Of a stretch of 62,556 nucleotides of DNA, positions 1 through 12,587 are shown piece after piece. The position numbers and the translations under genes are program-made. Below the pieces are notes generated by a model. It searched no databases and was not told the DNA's origin. It was given only the letters and a program-made list of their open reading frames with translations. Each line of letters begins with the position of its first letter. Positions within the stretch are counted from its first letter, which is position 1. Source of the stretch: Saccoglossus kowalevskii (Eukaryota > Hemichordata > Enteropneusta > Harrimaniidae); assembly GCF_000003605.2 (NCBI RefSeq), contig NW_003156818.1, positions 1 to 62,556 on the forward strand, read 5' to 3'.

Positions 1-253
1 TACGCCAGCTATCTAGGCTGTATGTCGTGTATTCCAATTCACTCATACACCAGCTATCTAGGCTACATGTCGTGTATTCCAATTCACTCATACACCAGCT
101 ATCTAGGCTATATGTCGTGTTTTCCAATTCCCTAATACTCCAGCTATCTAGGCTATATGTCGTGTATTCCAATTCACTCATACACCAGCTATCTAGGCTA
201 CATGTCGTGTATTCCAATTCACTCATACACCAGCTATCTAGGCTATATGTCGT

Positions 254-388
254 ATATTCCAATTCACTCTTGCTCCAGCAATCTGAGCTATATGTCGTGC
301 ATTCCAATTCACTCATACACCAGCTATCCAGACTATATGTTGTATATTCCAATTCACTCATACGCCAGCTATCTAGGCTATATGTCGT
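254..388. repeat. CTTGCTCC cassette E1 (definition of the type)
   Basis: Three monomers in fixed order. The first starts ATATTCC (G-to-A at base 1) and has CTCTTGCTCC, AGCAATCTGAG. The second starts GCATTCC and ends CCAGACTAT. The third starts ATATTCC and has CATACGCC. The order is kept in 26 of 27 copies. Here the third monomer is preceded by TGTTGTAT, a base-43 CpG loss shared only with E10. Confidence 0.9.
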
Positions 389-433
389 GTATTCCAATTC
401 ACTCATACACCAGCTATCCAGGCTATATGTCGT

Positions 434-478
434 GTATTCCAATTCACTCATACACCAGCTATCTAGGCTATATGTCGT
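434..478. repeat. Type monomer of the satellite (reference copy)
   Basis: This copy carries the commonest base at every variable position (T31, T38, C16, A21, CG at 43-44). Inside it, GTGTAT (last two bases of the preceding monomer plus bases 1-4) and ATACAC (bases 17-22) form 6-bp inverted-repeat arms with a 12-nt spacer. The single CpG lies in TGTCGTG. No CENP-B-box-like core or telomere repeat is present. Confidence 0.9.
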
Positions 479-1154
479 GTATTCCAATTCACTCATACAC
501 CAGCTATCCAGGCTATATGTCGTGTATTCCAATTCACTCATACACCAGCTATCCAGGCTATATCTCGTGTATTCCAATTCGCTCATACACCAGCTATCTA
601 GGCTATATGTCGTGTATTCCAATTCACTCATACACCAGCTATCTAGGCTATATGTCGTGTATTCCAATTCACTAATACTCCAGCAATCTAGGCTATATGT
701 CATGTATTCCAATTCACTTATACACCAGATATCCAGGCTATATGTCGTGTATTCCAATTCACTCATACACCAGCTATCCAGGCTATATGTCGTGTATTCC
801 AATTCACTCATACACCAGCTATCCAGGCTATATGTCGTGTATTCCAATTTCACTCATACACCAGCTATCTAGGCTACATGTCGTGTATTCCAATTCACTC
901 ATACACCAGCTATCTAGGCTATATGTCGTCTATTCCAATTCACTCATACACCAGCTATCTAGGCTATATGTCGTGTATTCCAATTCACTCATACACCAGC
1001 TATCTAGGCTATATGTCGTGTATTCCAATTCACTAATACTCCAGCTATCTAGGCTATATGTCGTGTATTCCAATTCACTCATACACCAGCTATCTAGGCT
1101 ACATGTCGTGTATTCCAATTCACTCATACACCATCTATCCAGGCTATATGTCGT

Positions 1155-1469
1155 GAATTACAATTCAGTCATACACCATCTATCTAGGCTATATGTCGTG
1201 AATTCCAATTTACTAATACACCAGCTATCTAGGCTATATGTCGTGAATTCCAATTCACTCATACACCAGCTATCTAGGCTAGATGTCGTGAATTCCAATT
1301 CACTCATACACCAGCTATCCAGGCTATATGTCGTGAATTCCAATTTACTAATACACCAGCTATCTAGGCTATATGTCGTGAATTCCAATTCACTCATACA
1401 CCAGCTATCTAGGCTAGATGTCGTGAATTCCAATTCACTCATACACCAGCTATCCAGGCTATATGTCGT
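1155..1469. repeat. EcoRI-type cassette N1, alpha haplotype, internally expanded
   Basis: Seven successive monomers have T-to-A at base 2 (GTATT to GAATT). The first reads GAATTACAATTCAGTC and is preceded by a leader monomer with CCATCTATCC. The next six read GAATTCC and so carry EcoRI sites. Monomers 2-4 (1200-1334; TTACTAATACACC, then CTAGATG, then CCAGG) are repeated as 5-7 (1335-1469), a 135-bp trimer duplication not seen in the other headed cassettes. The alpha mark CTAGATG (G at base 38) goes with a downstream TATTGCAATTC monomer, AGACTAT and TTCAATC. Confidence 0.9.
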
Positions 1470-1784
1470 GTATTCCAATTCACTCATACACCAGCTATCT
1501 AGGCTATATGTCGTGTATTGCAATTCACTAATACTCCAGCAATCTAGACTATATGTCATGTATTCCAATTCAATCATACACCAGCTATCCAGGCTATATG
1601 TCGTGTATTCCAATTCACTCATACACCAGCTATCTAGGCTATATGTCGTGTATTTCAATTCACTCATACACCAGCTATCCAGGCTATATGTCGTGTATTC
1701 CAATTCACTAATACTCCAGCAATCTAGGCTATATGTCATGTATTCCAATTCACTCATACACCAGCTATCCAGGCTATATGTCGT

Positions 1785-1874
1785 GAATTCCAATTCACTC
1801 ATACACCAGCTATCTAGGCTATATGTCGTGAATTTCAATTCACTCATACACCAGCTATCCAGGCTATATGTCGT
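1785..1874. repeat. GAATTC dimer, copy 1
   Basis: Two GAATT monomers (CTAGG then CCAGG) without the GAATTACAATTCAGTC head. The second reads GAATTTC, so only the first carries an EcoRI site. Confidence 0.85.
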
Positions 1875-3044
1875 GTATTCCAATTCACTCATACACCAGC
1901 TATCTAGGCTATATGTCGTGTATTCCAATTCACTAATACTCCAGCAATCTAGGCTATATGTCATGTATTCCAATTCACTCATACACCAGCTATCCAGGCT
2001 ATATGTCGTGTATTCCAATTCACTCATACACCAGCTATCCAGGCTATATGTCGTGTATTCCAATTCACTCATACACCAGCTATCTAGGCTATATGTCGTG
2101 TATTTCAATTCACTCATACACCAGCTATCCAGGCTATATGTCGTGTATTCCAATTCACTAATACTCCAGCAATCTAGGCTATATGTCATGTATTCCAATT
2201 CACTCATACACCAGCTATCCAGGCTATATGTCGTGTATTCCAATTCACTCATACACCAGCTATCTAGGCTATATGTCGTGTATTCCAATTCACTCATACA
2301 CCAGCTATCTAGGCTATATGTCGTGTATTCCAATTCACTAATACTCCAGCAATCTGGGCTATATGTCATGTATTCCAATTCACTCATACACCAGCTATCC
2401 AGGCTATATGTCGTGTATTCCAATTCACTCATACACCAGCTATCCAGGCTATATGTCGTGTATTCCAATTCACTAATACTCCAGCTATCCAGACTATATG
2501 TCGTATATTCCAATTCACTCATACGCCAGCTATCTAGGCTGTATGTCGTGTATTCCAATTCACTCATACACCAGCTATTCAGGCTATATGTCGTGTATTC
2601 CAATTCACTCATACACCAGCTATCTAGGCTATATGTCGTGTATTCCAATTCACATCATACACCAGCTATCTAGGCTATATGTCGTGTATTCCAATTCACT
2701 AATACTCCAGCTATCAGGCTACATGTCGTGTATTCCAATTCACTAATACTCCAGCTATCTAGGCTATATGTCGTGTATTCCAATTCACTCATACACCAGC
2801 TATCTAGGCTACATGTCGTGTATTCCAATTCACTCATACACCAGCTATCTAGGCTATATGTCGTGTATTCCAATTCACTCATACACCAGCTATCTAGGAT
2901 ATATGTCGTGTATTCCAATTCACTAATACTCCAGCTATCTACGCTATATGTCGTGTATTCCAATTCACTCATACACCAGCTATCTAGGCTACATGTCGTG
3001 TATTCCAATTCACTCATACACCATCTATCCAGGCTATATGTCGT

Positions 3045-3224
3045 GAATTACAATTCAGTCATACACCATCTATCTAGGCTATATGTCGTGAATTCCAATT
3101 TACTAATACACCAGCTATCTAGGCTATATGTCGTGAATTCCAATTCACTCATACACCAGCTATCTAGGCTAGATGTCGTGAATTCCAATTCACTCATACA
3201 CCAGCTATCCAGGCTATATGTCGT
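3045..3224. repeat. EcoRI-type cassette N2, alpha haplotype
   Basis: Four GAATT monomers in the order GAATTACAATTCAGTC, GAATTCC with TTACTAATACACC, GAATTCC with CTAGATG, GAATTCC with CCAGG. It starts exactly 1890 bp (42 monomers) after N1 and has the single-trimer form. The diagnostic TATTGCAATTC and TTCAATC monomers follow at 3270-3330. Confidence 0.9.
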
Positions 3225-5162
3225 GTATTCCAATTCACTCATACACCAGCTATCTAGGATATATGTCGTGTATTGCAATTCACTAATACTCCAGCAATCT
3301 AGACTATATGTCATGTATTCCAATTCAATCATACACCAGCTATCCAGGCTATATGTCGTGTATTCCAATTCACTCATACACCAGCTATCCAGGCTATATG
3401 TCGTGTATTCCAATTCCCTCATACACCAGCTATCTAGGCTATATGTCGTGTATTCCAATTCACTCATACACCAGCTATCCAGGCTATATGTCGTGTATTC
3501 CAATTCACTAATACTCCAGCAATCTAGGCTATATGTCATGTATTCCAATTCACTTATACACCAGCTATCCAGGCTATAAGTCGTGTATTCCAATTCACTC
3601 ATACACCAGCTATCTAGGCTACATGTCGTGTATTCCAATTCACTCATACACCAGCTATCCAGGTTATATGTCGTGTATTCCAATTCACTCATACACCAGC
3701 TATCCAGGCTATATGTCGTGTATTCCAATTCACTCATACACCAGCAATCTAGGCTATATTTCGTGTATTCCAATTCACTCATACACCAGCTATCCGGGCT
3801 ATATGTCGTGTATTCCAATTCACTCATACACCAGCTATCTAGGCTATATGTCGTGTATTCCAATTCACTAATACTCCAGCAATCTGGGCTATATGTCATG
3901 TATTCCAATTCACTCATACACCAGCTATCCAGGCTATATGTCGTGTATTCCAATTCACTCATACACCAGCTATCCAGGCTATATGTCGTGTATTCCAATT
4001 CACTCATACACCAGCTATCTAGGCTACATGTCGTGTATTCCAATTCACTCATACACCAGCTATCTAGGCTATATGTCGTGTATTCCAATTCACTCATACT
4101 CCAGCTATCTAGGCTATATGTCGTGTATTACAATTCATTCATACACCAGCTATCTAGGCTACATGTCGTGTATTCCAATTCACTCATACACCAGCTATCT
4201 AGGCTATATGTCGTGTATTCCAATTCACTCATACACCAGCTATCTAGGCTATATGTCGTGTATTCCAATTCACTCATACACCAGCTATCCTAGGCTATAT
4301 GTCGTGAATTTCAATTCACTCATACACCAGCTATCAGGCTATATGTCGTGTATTCCAATTCACTCATACAGCAGCTATCTAGGCTATATGTCGTGTATTC
4401 CAATTCACTCATACTCCAGCTATCTAGGCTATATGTCATGTATTCCAATTCACTCATACACCAGCTATCCAGGCTATATGTCGTGTATTCCAATTCACTC
4501 ATACACCAGCTATCCAGGCTATATGTCGTGTATTCCAATTCACTCATACACCAGCTATCTAGGCTATATGTCGTGTATTTCAATTCACTCATACACCAGC
4601 TATCCAGGCTATATGTCGTGTATTCCAATTCACTAATACTCCAGCAATCTAGGCTATATGTCATGTATTCCAATTCACTCATACACCAGCTATCCAGGCT
4701 ATATGTCGTGTATTCCAATTCACTCATACACCAGCTATCTAGGCTATATGTCGTGTATTCCAATTCACTCATACACCAGCTATCTAGGCTATATGTCGTG
4801 TATTCCAATTCACTAATACTCCAGCAATCTGGGCTATATGTCATGTATTCCAATTCACTCATACACCAGCTATCCAGGCTATATGTCGTGTATTCCAATT
4901 CACTCATACACCAGCTATCCAGGCTATATGTCGTGTATTCCAATTCACTCATACACCAGCTATCTAGGCTACATGTCGTGTATTCCAATTCACTCATACA
5001 CCAGCTATCTAGGCTATATGTCGTGTATTCCAATTTACTCATACTCCAGCTATCTAGGCTACATGTCGTGTATTCCAATTCACTCATACACCAGCTATCT
5101 AGGCTATATGTCGTGTATTCCAATTTACTCATACTCCAGCTATCTAGGCTATATGTCGTGTA

Positions 5163-6320
5163 TTACAATTCATTCATACACCAGCTATCTAGGCTACATG
5201 TCGTGTATTCCAATTCACTCATACACCAGCTATCTAGGCTATATGTCGTGTATTCCAATTCACTAATACTCCAGCTATCTAGGCTATATGTCGTGTATTC
5301 CAATTCACTCATACACCAGCTATCTAGGCTATATGTTGTGTATTCCAATTCACTCATACACCAGCTATCTAGGCTATATGTCGTGTATTCCAATTCACTA
5401 ATACTCCAGCTATCTAGGCTACATGTCGTGTATTCCAATTCACTAATACTCCAGCTATCTAGGCTATATGTCGTGTATTCCAATTCACTCATACACCAGC
5501 TATCTAGGCTACATGTCGTGTATTCCAATTCACTCATACACCAGCTATCTAGGCTATATGTCGTGTATTCCAATTCACTCATACACCAGCTATCTAGGCT
5601 ATATGTCGTGTATTCCAATTCACTAATACTCCCGCTATCTAGGCTATATGTCGTGTATTCCAATTCACTCATACACCAGCTATCTAGGCTACATGTCGTG
5701 TATTCCAATTCACTCATACACCAGCTATCTAGGCTATATGTCGTGTATTCCAATTCACTAATACTCCAGCTATCTAAGCTATATGTCGTGTATTCCAATT
5801 CACTCATACACCAGCTATCTAGGCTACATGTCGTGTATTCCAATTCACTCATACACCAGCTATCCAGACTATATGTCGTATATTCCAATTCACTCATACG
5901 CCAGCTATCTAGGCTATATGTCGTGTATTCCAATTCACTCATACACCAGCTATCCAGGCTATATGTCGTGTATTCCAATTCACTCATACACCAGCTATCC
6001 AGGCTATATGTCGTGTATTCCAATTCACTCATACACCAGCTATCCAGGCTATATGTCGTGTATTCCAATTCACTCATACACCAGCAATCTAGGCTATATG
6101 TCATGTATTCCAATTCACTCATACACCAGCTATCCAGGCTATATGTCGTGTATTCCAATTCACTCATACACCAGCTATCCAGGCTATATGTCGTGTATTC
6201 CAATTCACTCATACACCAGCTATCTAGGCTACATGTCGTGTATTCCAATTCACTCATACACCAGCTATCTAGGCTATATTTCGTGTATTCCAATTCACTC
6301 ATACTCCAGCTATCTAGGCT
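5163..6320. repeat. 1.2-kb block repeated at about 31712-32915
   Basis: Shared marks ACTCCCGC (5629 and 32178), CTATCTAAGC and CTATATTTCG. The offset is 26549 bp up to about 5780 and 26594 bp after about 6080, so the second copy has one extra 45-bp monomer. Confidence 0.85.
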
Positions 6321-6519
6321 ATATGTTCGTGTATTCCAATTCACTCATACACCAGCTATCTAGGCTACATGTCGTGTATTCCAATTCACTCATACACCAG
6401 CTATCTAGGCTATATGTCGTGTATTCCAATTCACTCATACACCAGCTATCTAGGCTATATGTCGTGTATTCCAATTCACTAATACTCCAGCTATCTAGGC
6501 TACATGTCGTGTATTCCAA

Positions 6520-7360
6520 TTCACTAATACTCCAGCTATCCAGACTATATGTCGTATATTCCAATTCACTCATACGCCAGCTATCTAGGCTGTATGTCGT
6601 GTATTCCAATTCACTCATATACCAGCTATCCAGGCTATATGTCGTGTATTCCAATTCACTCATACACCAGCTATCCAGGCTATATGTCGTGTATTCCAAT
6701 TCACTCATACACCAGCTATCCAGGCTATATGTCGTGTATTCCAATTCGCTCATACACCAGCTATCTAGGCTATATGTCGTGTATTCCAATTCACTCATAC
6801 ACCAGCTATCTAGGCTATATGTCGTGTATTCCAATTCACTAATACTCCAGCAATCTAGGCTATATGTCATGTATTCCAATTCACTCATACACCAGCTATC
6901 CAGGCTATATGTCGTGTATTCCAATTCACTCATACACCAGCTATCCAGGCTATATGTCGTGAATTCCAATTCACTCATACACCAGCTATCTAGGCTATAT
7001 GTCGTGAATTCCAATTCACTCATACACCAGCTATCCAGGCTATATGTCGTGTATTCAAATTCACTCATACACCAGCTATCTAGGCTATATGTCGTGTATT
7101 CCAATTCACTAATACTCCAGCAATCTAGGCTATATGTCTTGTATTCCAATTCATTCATACACCAGCTTTTCCAGGCTATATTTCGTGTATTCCAATTCAC
7201 TCATACACCAGCTATCCAGGCTATATGTCGTGTATTCCAATTCACTCATACACCAGCTATCTAGGCTATATGTCGTGTATTTCAATTCACTCATACACCA
7301 GCTATCCAGGCTATATGTCGTGTATTCCAATTCACTAATACTCCAGCAATCTAGGCTATA
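6520..7360. repeat. Block present three times: 6.52, 10.12 and 35.00 kb
   Basis: Shared marks in order: CCAGACTAT, CTGTATG, CATATACC, CGCTCATACACC, GAATTC dimer, GTATTCAAATTC and TGTCTTG. Offsets are 3601 and 28483 bp. The first and third copies also share the insertion GCTTTTCC (about 7166 and 35649). The second copy diverges just before that point. Confidence 0.88.
6961..7050. repeat. GAATTC dimer, copy 2
   Basis: Both monomers carry GAATTC. The next monomer reads GTATTCAAATTC (C-to-A at base 7), shared with the copies at 10562 and 35444, which belong to the same duplicated block. Confidence 0.88.
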
Positions 7361-7861
7361 TGTCATGTATTCCAATTCACTCATACACCAGCTATCTAGG
7401 GCTATATGTCGTGTATTCCAATTCACTCATACACCAGCTATCCAGGCTATATGTCGTGTATTCCAATTCACTCATACACCAGCTATCAGGCTATATGTCG
7501 TGTATTCCAATTCACTCATACACCAGCTATCTAGGCTACATGTCGTGTATTCCAATTCACTCATACACCAGCTATCTAGGCTATATGTCGTGTATTCCAA
7601 TTCACTCATACTCCAGCTATCTAGGCTATATGTCGTGTATTACAATTCATTCATACACCAGCTATCTAGGCTACATGTCGTGTATTCCAATTCACTCATA
7701 CACCAGCTATCTAGGCTATATGTCATGTATTCCAATTTACTAATACTCCAGCTATCTAGGCTATATGTCGTGGATTCCAATTCACTCATACACCAGCTAT
7801 CTAGGCTACATGTCGTGTATTCCAATTCACTCATACACCAGCTATCTAGGCTATATGTCGT

Positions 7862-7996
7862 ATATTCCAATTCACTCTTGCTCCAGCAATCTGAGCTATA
7901 TGTCGTGCATTCCAATTCACTCATACACCAGCTATCCAGACTATATGTCGTATATTCCAATTCACTCATACGCCAGCTATCTAGGCAATATGTCGT
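7862..7996. repeat. CTTGCTCC cassette E2
   Basis: Complete three-monomer cassette. It ends CTAGGCAATATG, a subtype shared with E9, E11, E25 and E27 and the half cassette near 24450. Confidence 0.88.
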
Positions 7997-9481
7997 GTAT
8001 TCCAATTCACTCATACACCAGCTATCCAGGCTATATGTCGTGTATTCCAATTCACTCATACACCAGCTATCTAGGCTATATGTCGTGTATTCCAATTCAC
8101 TCATACACCAGCTATCCAGGCTATATGTCGTGTATTCCAATTCACTCATACACCAGCTATCCAGGCTATATGTCGTGTATTCCAATTCACTCATACACCA
8201 GCTATCTAGGCTATATGTCGTGTATTCCAATTCACTCATACACCAGCTATCTAGGCTATATGTCGTGTATTCCAATTCACTAATACTCCAGCAATCTAGG
8301 CTATATGTCATGTATTCCAATTCACTCATACACCAGCTATCCAGGCTATATGTCGTGTATTCCAATTCACTCATACACCAGCTATCCAGGCTATATGTCG
8401 TGTATTCCAATTCACTCATACACCAGCTATCCAGGCTATATGTCGTGTATTCCAATTCACTCATACACCAGCTATCTAGGCTACATGTCGTGTATTCCAA
8501 TTCACTCATACACCAGCTATCTAGGCTATATGTCGTGTATTCCAATTCACTCATACTCCAGTTATCTAGGCTATATGTCGTGTATTACAATTCATTCATA
8601 CACCAGCTATCTAGGCTACATGTCGTGTATTCCAATTCACTCATACACCAGCTATCTAGGCTATATGTCATGTATTCCAATTCACTAATACTCCAGCTAT
8701 CTAGGCTATATGTCGTGGATTCCAATTCACTCATACACCAGCTATCTAGGCTACATGTCGTGTATTCCAATTCACTCATACACCAGCTATCTAGGCTATA
8801 TGTCGTGTATTCCAATTCACTCATACACCAGCTATCTAGGCTATATGTCGTGTATTCCAATTCACTAATACTCCAGCTATCTAGGCTAAATGTCGTGTAT
8901 TCCAATTCACTAATACTCCAGCTATCCAGACTATATGTCGTATATTCCAATTCACTCATACGCCAGCTATCTAGGCTGTATGTCGTGTATTCCAATTCAC
9001 TCATACACCAGCTATTCAGGCTATATGTTGTGTATTCCAATTCACTCATACACCAGCTATCTAGGCTATATGTCGTGTATTCCAATTCACTCATACACCA
9101 GCTATCTAGGCTATATGTCGTGTATTCCAATTCACTAATACTCCAGCAATCTAGGCTATATGTCATGTATTCCAATTCACTCATACACCAGCTATCTAGG
9201 CTATATGTCGTGTATTCCAATTCACTAATACTCCAGCTATCTAGGCTATATGTCGTGTATTCCAATTCACTCATACACCAGCTATCTAGGCTACATGTCG
9301 TGTATTCCAAATCACTCATACACCAGCTATCTAGGCTATATGTCGTGTATTCCAATTCACTAATACTCCAGCTATCTAGGCTATATGTCGTGTATTCCAA
9401 TTCACTCATACACCAGCTATCTAGGCTACATGTCGTGTATTCCAATTCACTCATACACCATCTATCCAGGCTATATGTCGT

Positions 9482-9661
9482 GAATTACAATTCAGTCATA
9501 CACCATCTATCTAGGCTATATGTCGTGAATTCCAATTTACTAATACACCAGCTATCTAGGCCATATGTCGTGAATTCCAATTCACTCATACACCAGCTAT
9601 CTAGGCTATATGTCGTGAATTCCAATTCACTCATACACCAGCTATCCAGGCTATATGTCGT
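9482..9661. repeat. EcoRI-type cassette N3, beta haplotype with CCATATG
   Basis: Four GAATT monomers. The third has CTATATG (beta) instead of CTAGATG, and the second ends in GGCCATATG, which creates an NdeI-type site shared only with N10 among the cassettes. The usual CCATCTATCC leader is present. Confidence 0.9.
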
Positions 9662-10561
9662 GTATTCCAATTCACTCATACACCAGCTATCTAGGCTATA
9701 TGTCGTGTATTCCAATTCACTAATACTCCAGCAATCTAGGCTATATGTCATGTATTCCAATTCACTCATACACCAGCTATCCAGGCTATATGTCGTGTAT
9801 TCCAATTCACTCATACACCAGCTATCCAGGCTATATGTCGTGTATTCCAATTCACTCATACACCAGCTATCTAGGCTATATGTCGTGTATTCCAATTCAC
9901 TCATACACCAGCTATCCAGGCTATATGTCGTGTATTCCAATTCACTAATACTCCAGCAATCTAGGCTATATGTCATGTATTCCAGTTCACTTATACACCA
10001 GCTATCCAGGCTATATGTCGTGTATTCCAATTCACTCATACACCAGCTATCTAGGCTATATGTCGTGTATTCCAATTCACTAATACTCCAGCTATCTAGG
10101 CTATATGTCGTGTATTCCAATTCACTAATACTCCAGCTATCCAGACTATATGTCGTATATTCCAATTCACTCATACGCCAGCTATCTAGGCTGTATGTCG
10201 TGTATTCCAATTCACTCATATACCAGCTATCCAGGCTATATGTCGTGTATTCCAATTCACTCATACACCAGCTATCCAGGCTATATGTCGTGTATTCCAA
10301 TTCACTCATACACCAGCTATCCAGGCTATATGTCGTGTATTCCAATTCGCTCATACACCAGCTATCTAGGCTATATGTCGTGTATTCCAATTCACTCATA
10401 CACCAGCTATCTAGGCTATATGTCGTGTATTCCAATTCACTAATACTCCAGCAATCTAGGCTATATGTCATGTATTCCAATTCACTCATACACCAGCTAT
10501 CCAGGCTATATGTCGTGTATTCCAATTCACTCATACACCAGCTATCCAGGCTATATGTCGT

Positions 10562-10651
10562 GAATTCCAATTCACTCATACACCAGCTATCTAGGCTATA
10601 TGTCGTGAATTCCAATTCACTCATACGCCAGCTATCCAGGCTATATGTCGT
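10562..10651. repeat. GAATTC dimer, copy 3
   Basis: Same as copy 2 at an offset of 3601 bp, except that the second monomer has CATACGCC, adding a CpG. GTATTCAAATTC follows. Confidence 0.88.
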
Positions 10652-11732
10652 GTATTCAAATTCACTCATACACCAGCTATCTAGGCTATATGTCGTGTAT
10701 TCCAATTCACTAATACTCCAGCAATCTAGGCTATATGTCTTGTATTCCAATTCACTCATACACCAGCTATCCAGACTATATGTCGTATATTCCAATTCAC
10801 TCATACGCCAGCTATCTAGGCTGTATGTCGTGTATTCCCAATTCACTCATACACCAGCTATCTAGGCTATATGTCGTGTATTCCAATTCACTCATACACC
10901 AACTATCTAGGCTATATGTCGTGTATTCCAATTCACTAATACTCCAGCAATCTAGGCTATATGTCATGTATTCCAATTCACTCATACACCAGCTATCCAG
11001 GCTATATGTCGTGTATTCAAATTCACTCATACACCAGCTATCCAGGCTATATGTCGTGTATTCCAATTCACTCATACACCAGCTATCCAGGCTATATGTC
11101 GTGTATTCCAATTCACTCATACACCAGCTATCTAGGCTACATGTCGTGTATTCCAATTCACTCATACACCAGCTATCTAGGCTATATGTCGTGTATTCCA
11201 ATTCACTCATACTCCAGCTATCTAGGCTATATGTCGTGTATTACAATTCATTCATACACCAGCTATCTAGGCTACATGTCGTGTATTCCAATTCACTCAT
11301 ACACCAGCTATCTAGGCTATATGTCATGTATTCCAATTCACTAATACTCCAGCTATCTAGGCTATATGTCGTGGATTCCAATTCACTCATACACCAGCTA
11401 TCTAGGCTACATGTCGTGTATTCCAATTCACTCATACACCAGCTATCTAGGCTATATGTCGTGTATTCCAATTCACTCATACACCAGCTATCTAGGCTAC
11501 ATGTCGTGTATTCCAATTCACTCATACACCAGCTATCTAGGCTATATGTCGTCTATTCCAATTCACTCATACACCAGCTATCTAGGCTATATGTCGTGTA
11601 TTCCAATTCACTAATACTCCAGCTATCTAGGCTATATGTCGTGTATTCCAATTCACTCATACACCAGCTATCTAGGCTACATGTCGTGTATTCCAATTCA
11701 CTCATACACCATCTATCCAGGCTATATGTCGT

Positions 11733-11912
11733 GAATTACAATTCAGTCATACACCATCTATCTAGGCTATATGTCGTGAATTCTAATTTACTAATACACC
11801 AGCTATCTAGGCTATATATCGTGAATTCCAATTCACTCATACACCAGCTATCTAGGCTAGATGTCGTGAATTCCAATTCACTCATACACCAGCTATCCAG
11901 GCTATATGTCGT
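11733..11912. repeat. EcoRI-type cassette N4, alpha haplotype
   Basis: Four GAATT monomers. The second reads GAATTCTAATTTAC (an extra C-to-T) and ends in CTATATATCG, losing its CpG. CTAGATG and the downstream TATTGCAATTC and TTCAATC monomers mark it as alpha. Confidence 0.88.
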
Positions 11913-12497
11913 GTATTCCAATTCACTCATACACCAGCTATCTAGGCTATATGTCGTGTATTGCAATTCACTAATACTCCAGCAATCTAGACTATATGTC
12001 ATGTATTCCAATTCAATCATACACCAGCTATCCAGGCTATATGTCGTGTATTCCAATTCACTCATACACCAGCTATCTAGGCTATATGTCGTGTATTCCA
12101 ATTCACTCATACACCAGCTATCCAGGCTATATGTCGTGTATTCCAATTCACTCATACACCAGCTATCCAGGCTATATGTCGTGTATTCCAATTCACTCAC
12201 ACACCAGCTATCTAGGCTACATGTCGTGTATTCCAATTCACTCATACACCAGCTATCTAGGCTATATGTCGTGTATTCCAATTCACTCATACTCCAGCTA
12301 TCTAGGCTATATGTCGTGTATTCCAATTCACTCATACACCAGCTATCTAGGCTACATGTCGTGTATTCCAATTCACTAATACTCCAGCTATCTAGGCTAT
12401 ATGTCGTGTATTCCAATTCACTCATACACCAGCTATCTAGGCTACATGTCGTGTATTCCAATTCACTCATACACCATCTATCCAGGCTATATGTCGT

Positions 12498-12587
12498 GAA
12501 TTACAATTCAGTCACACACCATCTATCTAGGCTATATGTCGTGAATTCCAATTTACTAATACACCAGCTATCCAGGCTATATCTCGT
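12498..12587. repeat. Truncated EcoRI-type cassette N5
   Basis: Only the GAATTACAATTCAGTC monomer (here GTCACACACC) and the TTACTAATACACC monomer remain. The second ends CCAGGCTATATCTCG, a word otherwise seen at about 563 and 30848, so the cassette is joined mid-monomer to a different block. The following monomers (CGCTCATACACC and CAGATATCC) resemble the 0.56-0.74 and 30.85-31.02 kb blocks. Confidence 0.85.

Larger units (their letters stand above)
1..840. repeat. 0.84-kb block repeated at about 30286-31125
   Basis: Offset 30285 bp (673 monomers). Shared marks are GTGTTTTCC, TGTTGTAT inside the E cassette, CTATATCTCG, CGCTCATACACC and CAGATATCC. Confidence 0.87.

Noticed and set aside
1158-2648. 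Reverse-strand open frames with the period MSELEYTTYSLDSWC
   Set aside because: Same cause. They end wherever monomer types such as TATTACAATTCATTC put a stop in that frame, and the protein is only the satellite read backwards.
11733-12587. A regular 765-bp higher-order repeat
   Set aside because: 765 bp separates N4 from N5 and the TGGATTCC monomers at 59379 and 60144, but the contents of these intervals are unrelated and no third step follows. It is a coincidence of multiples of 45.
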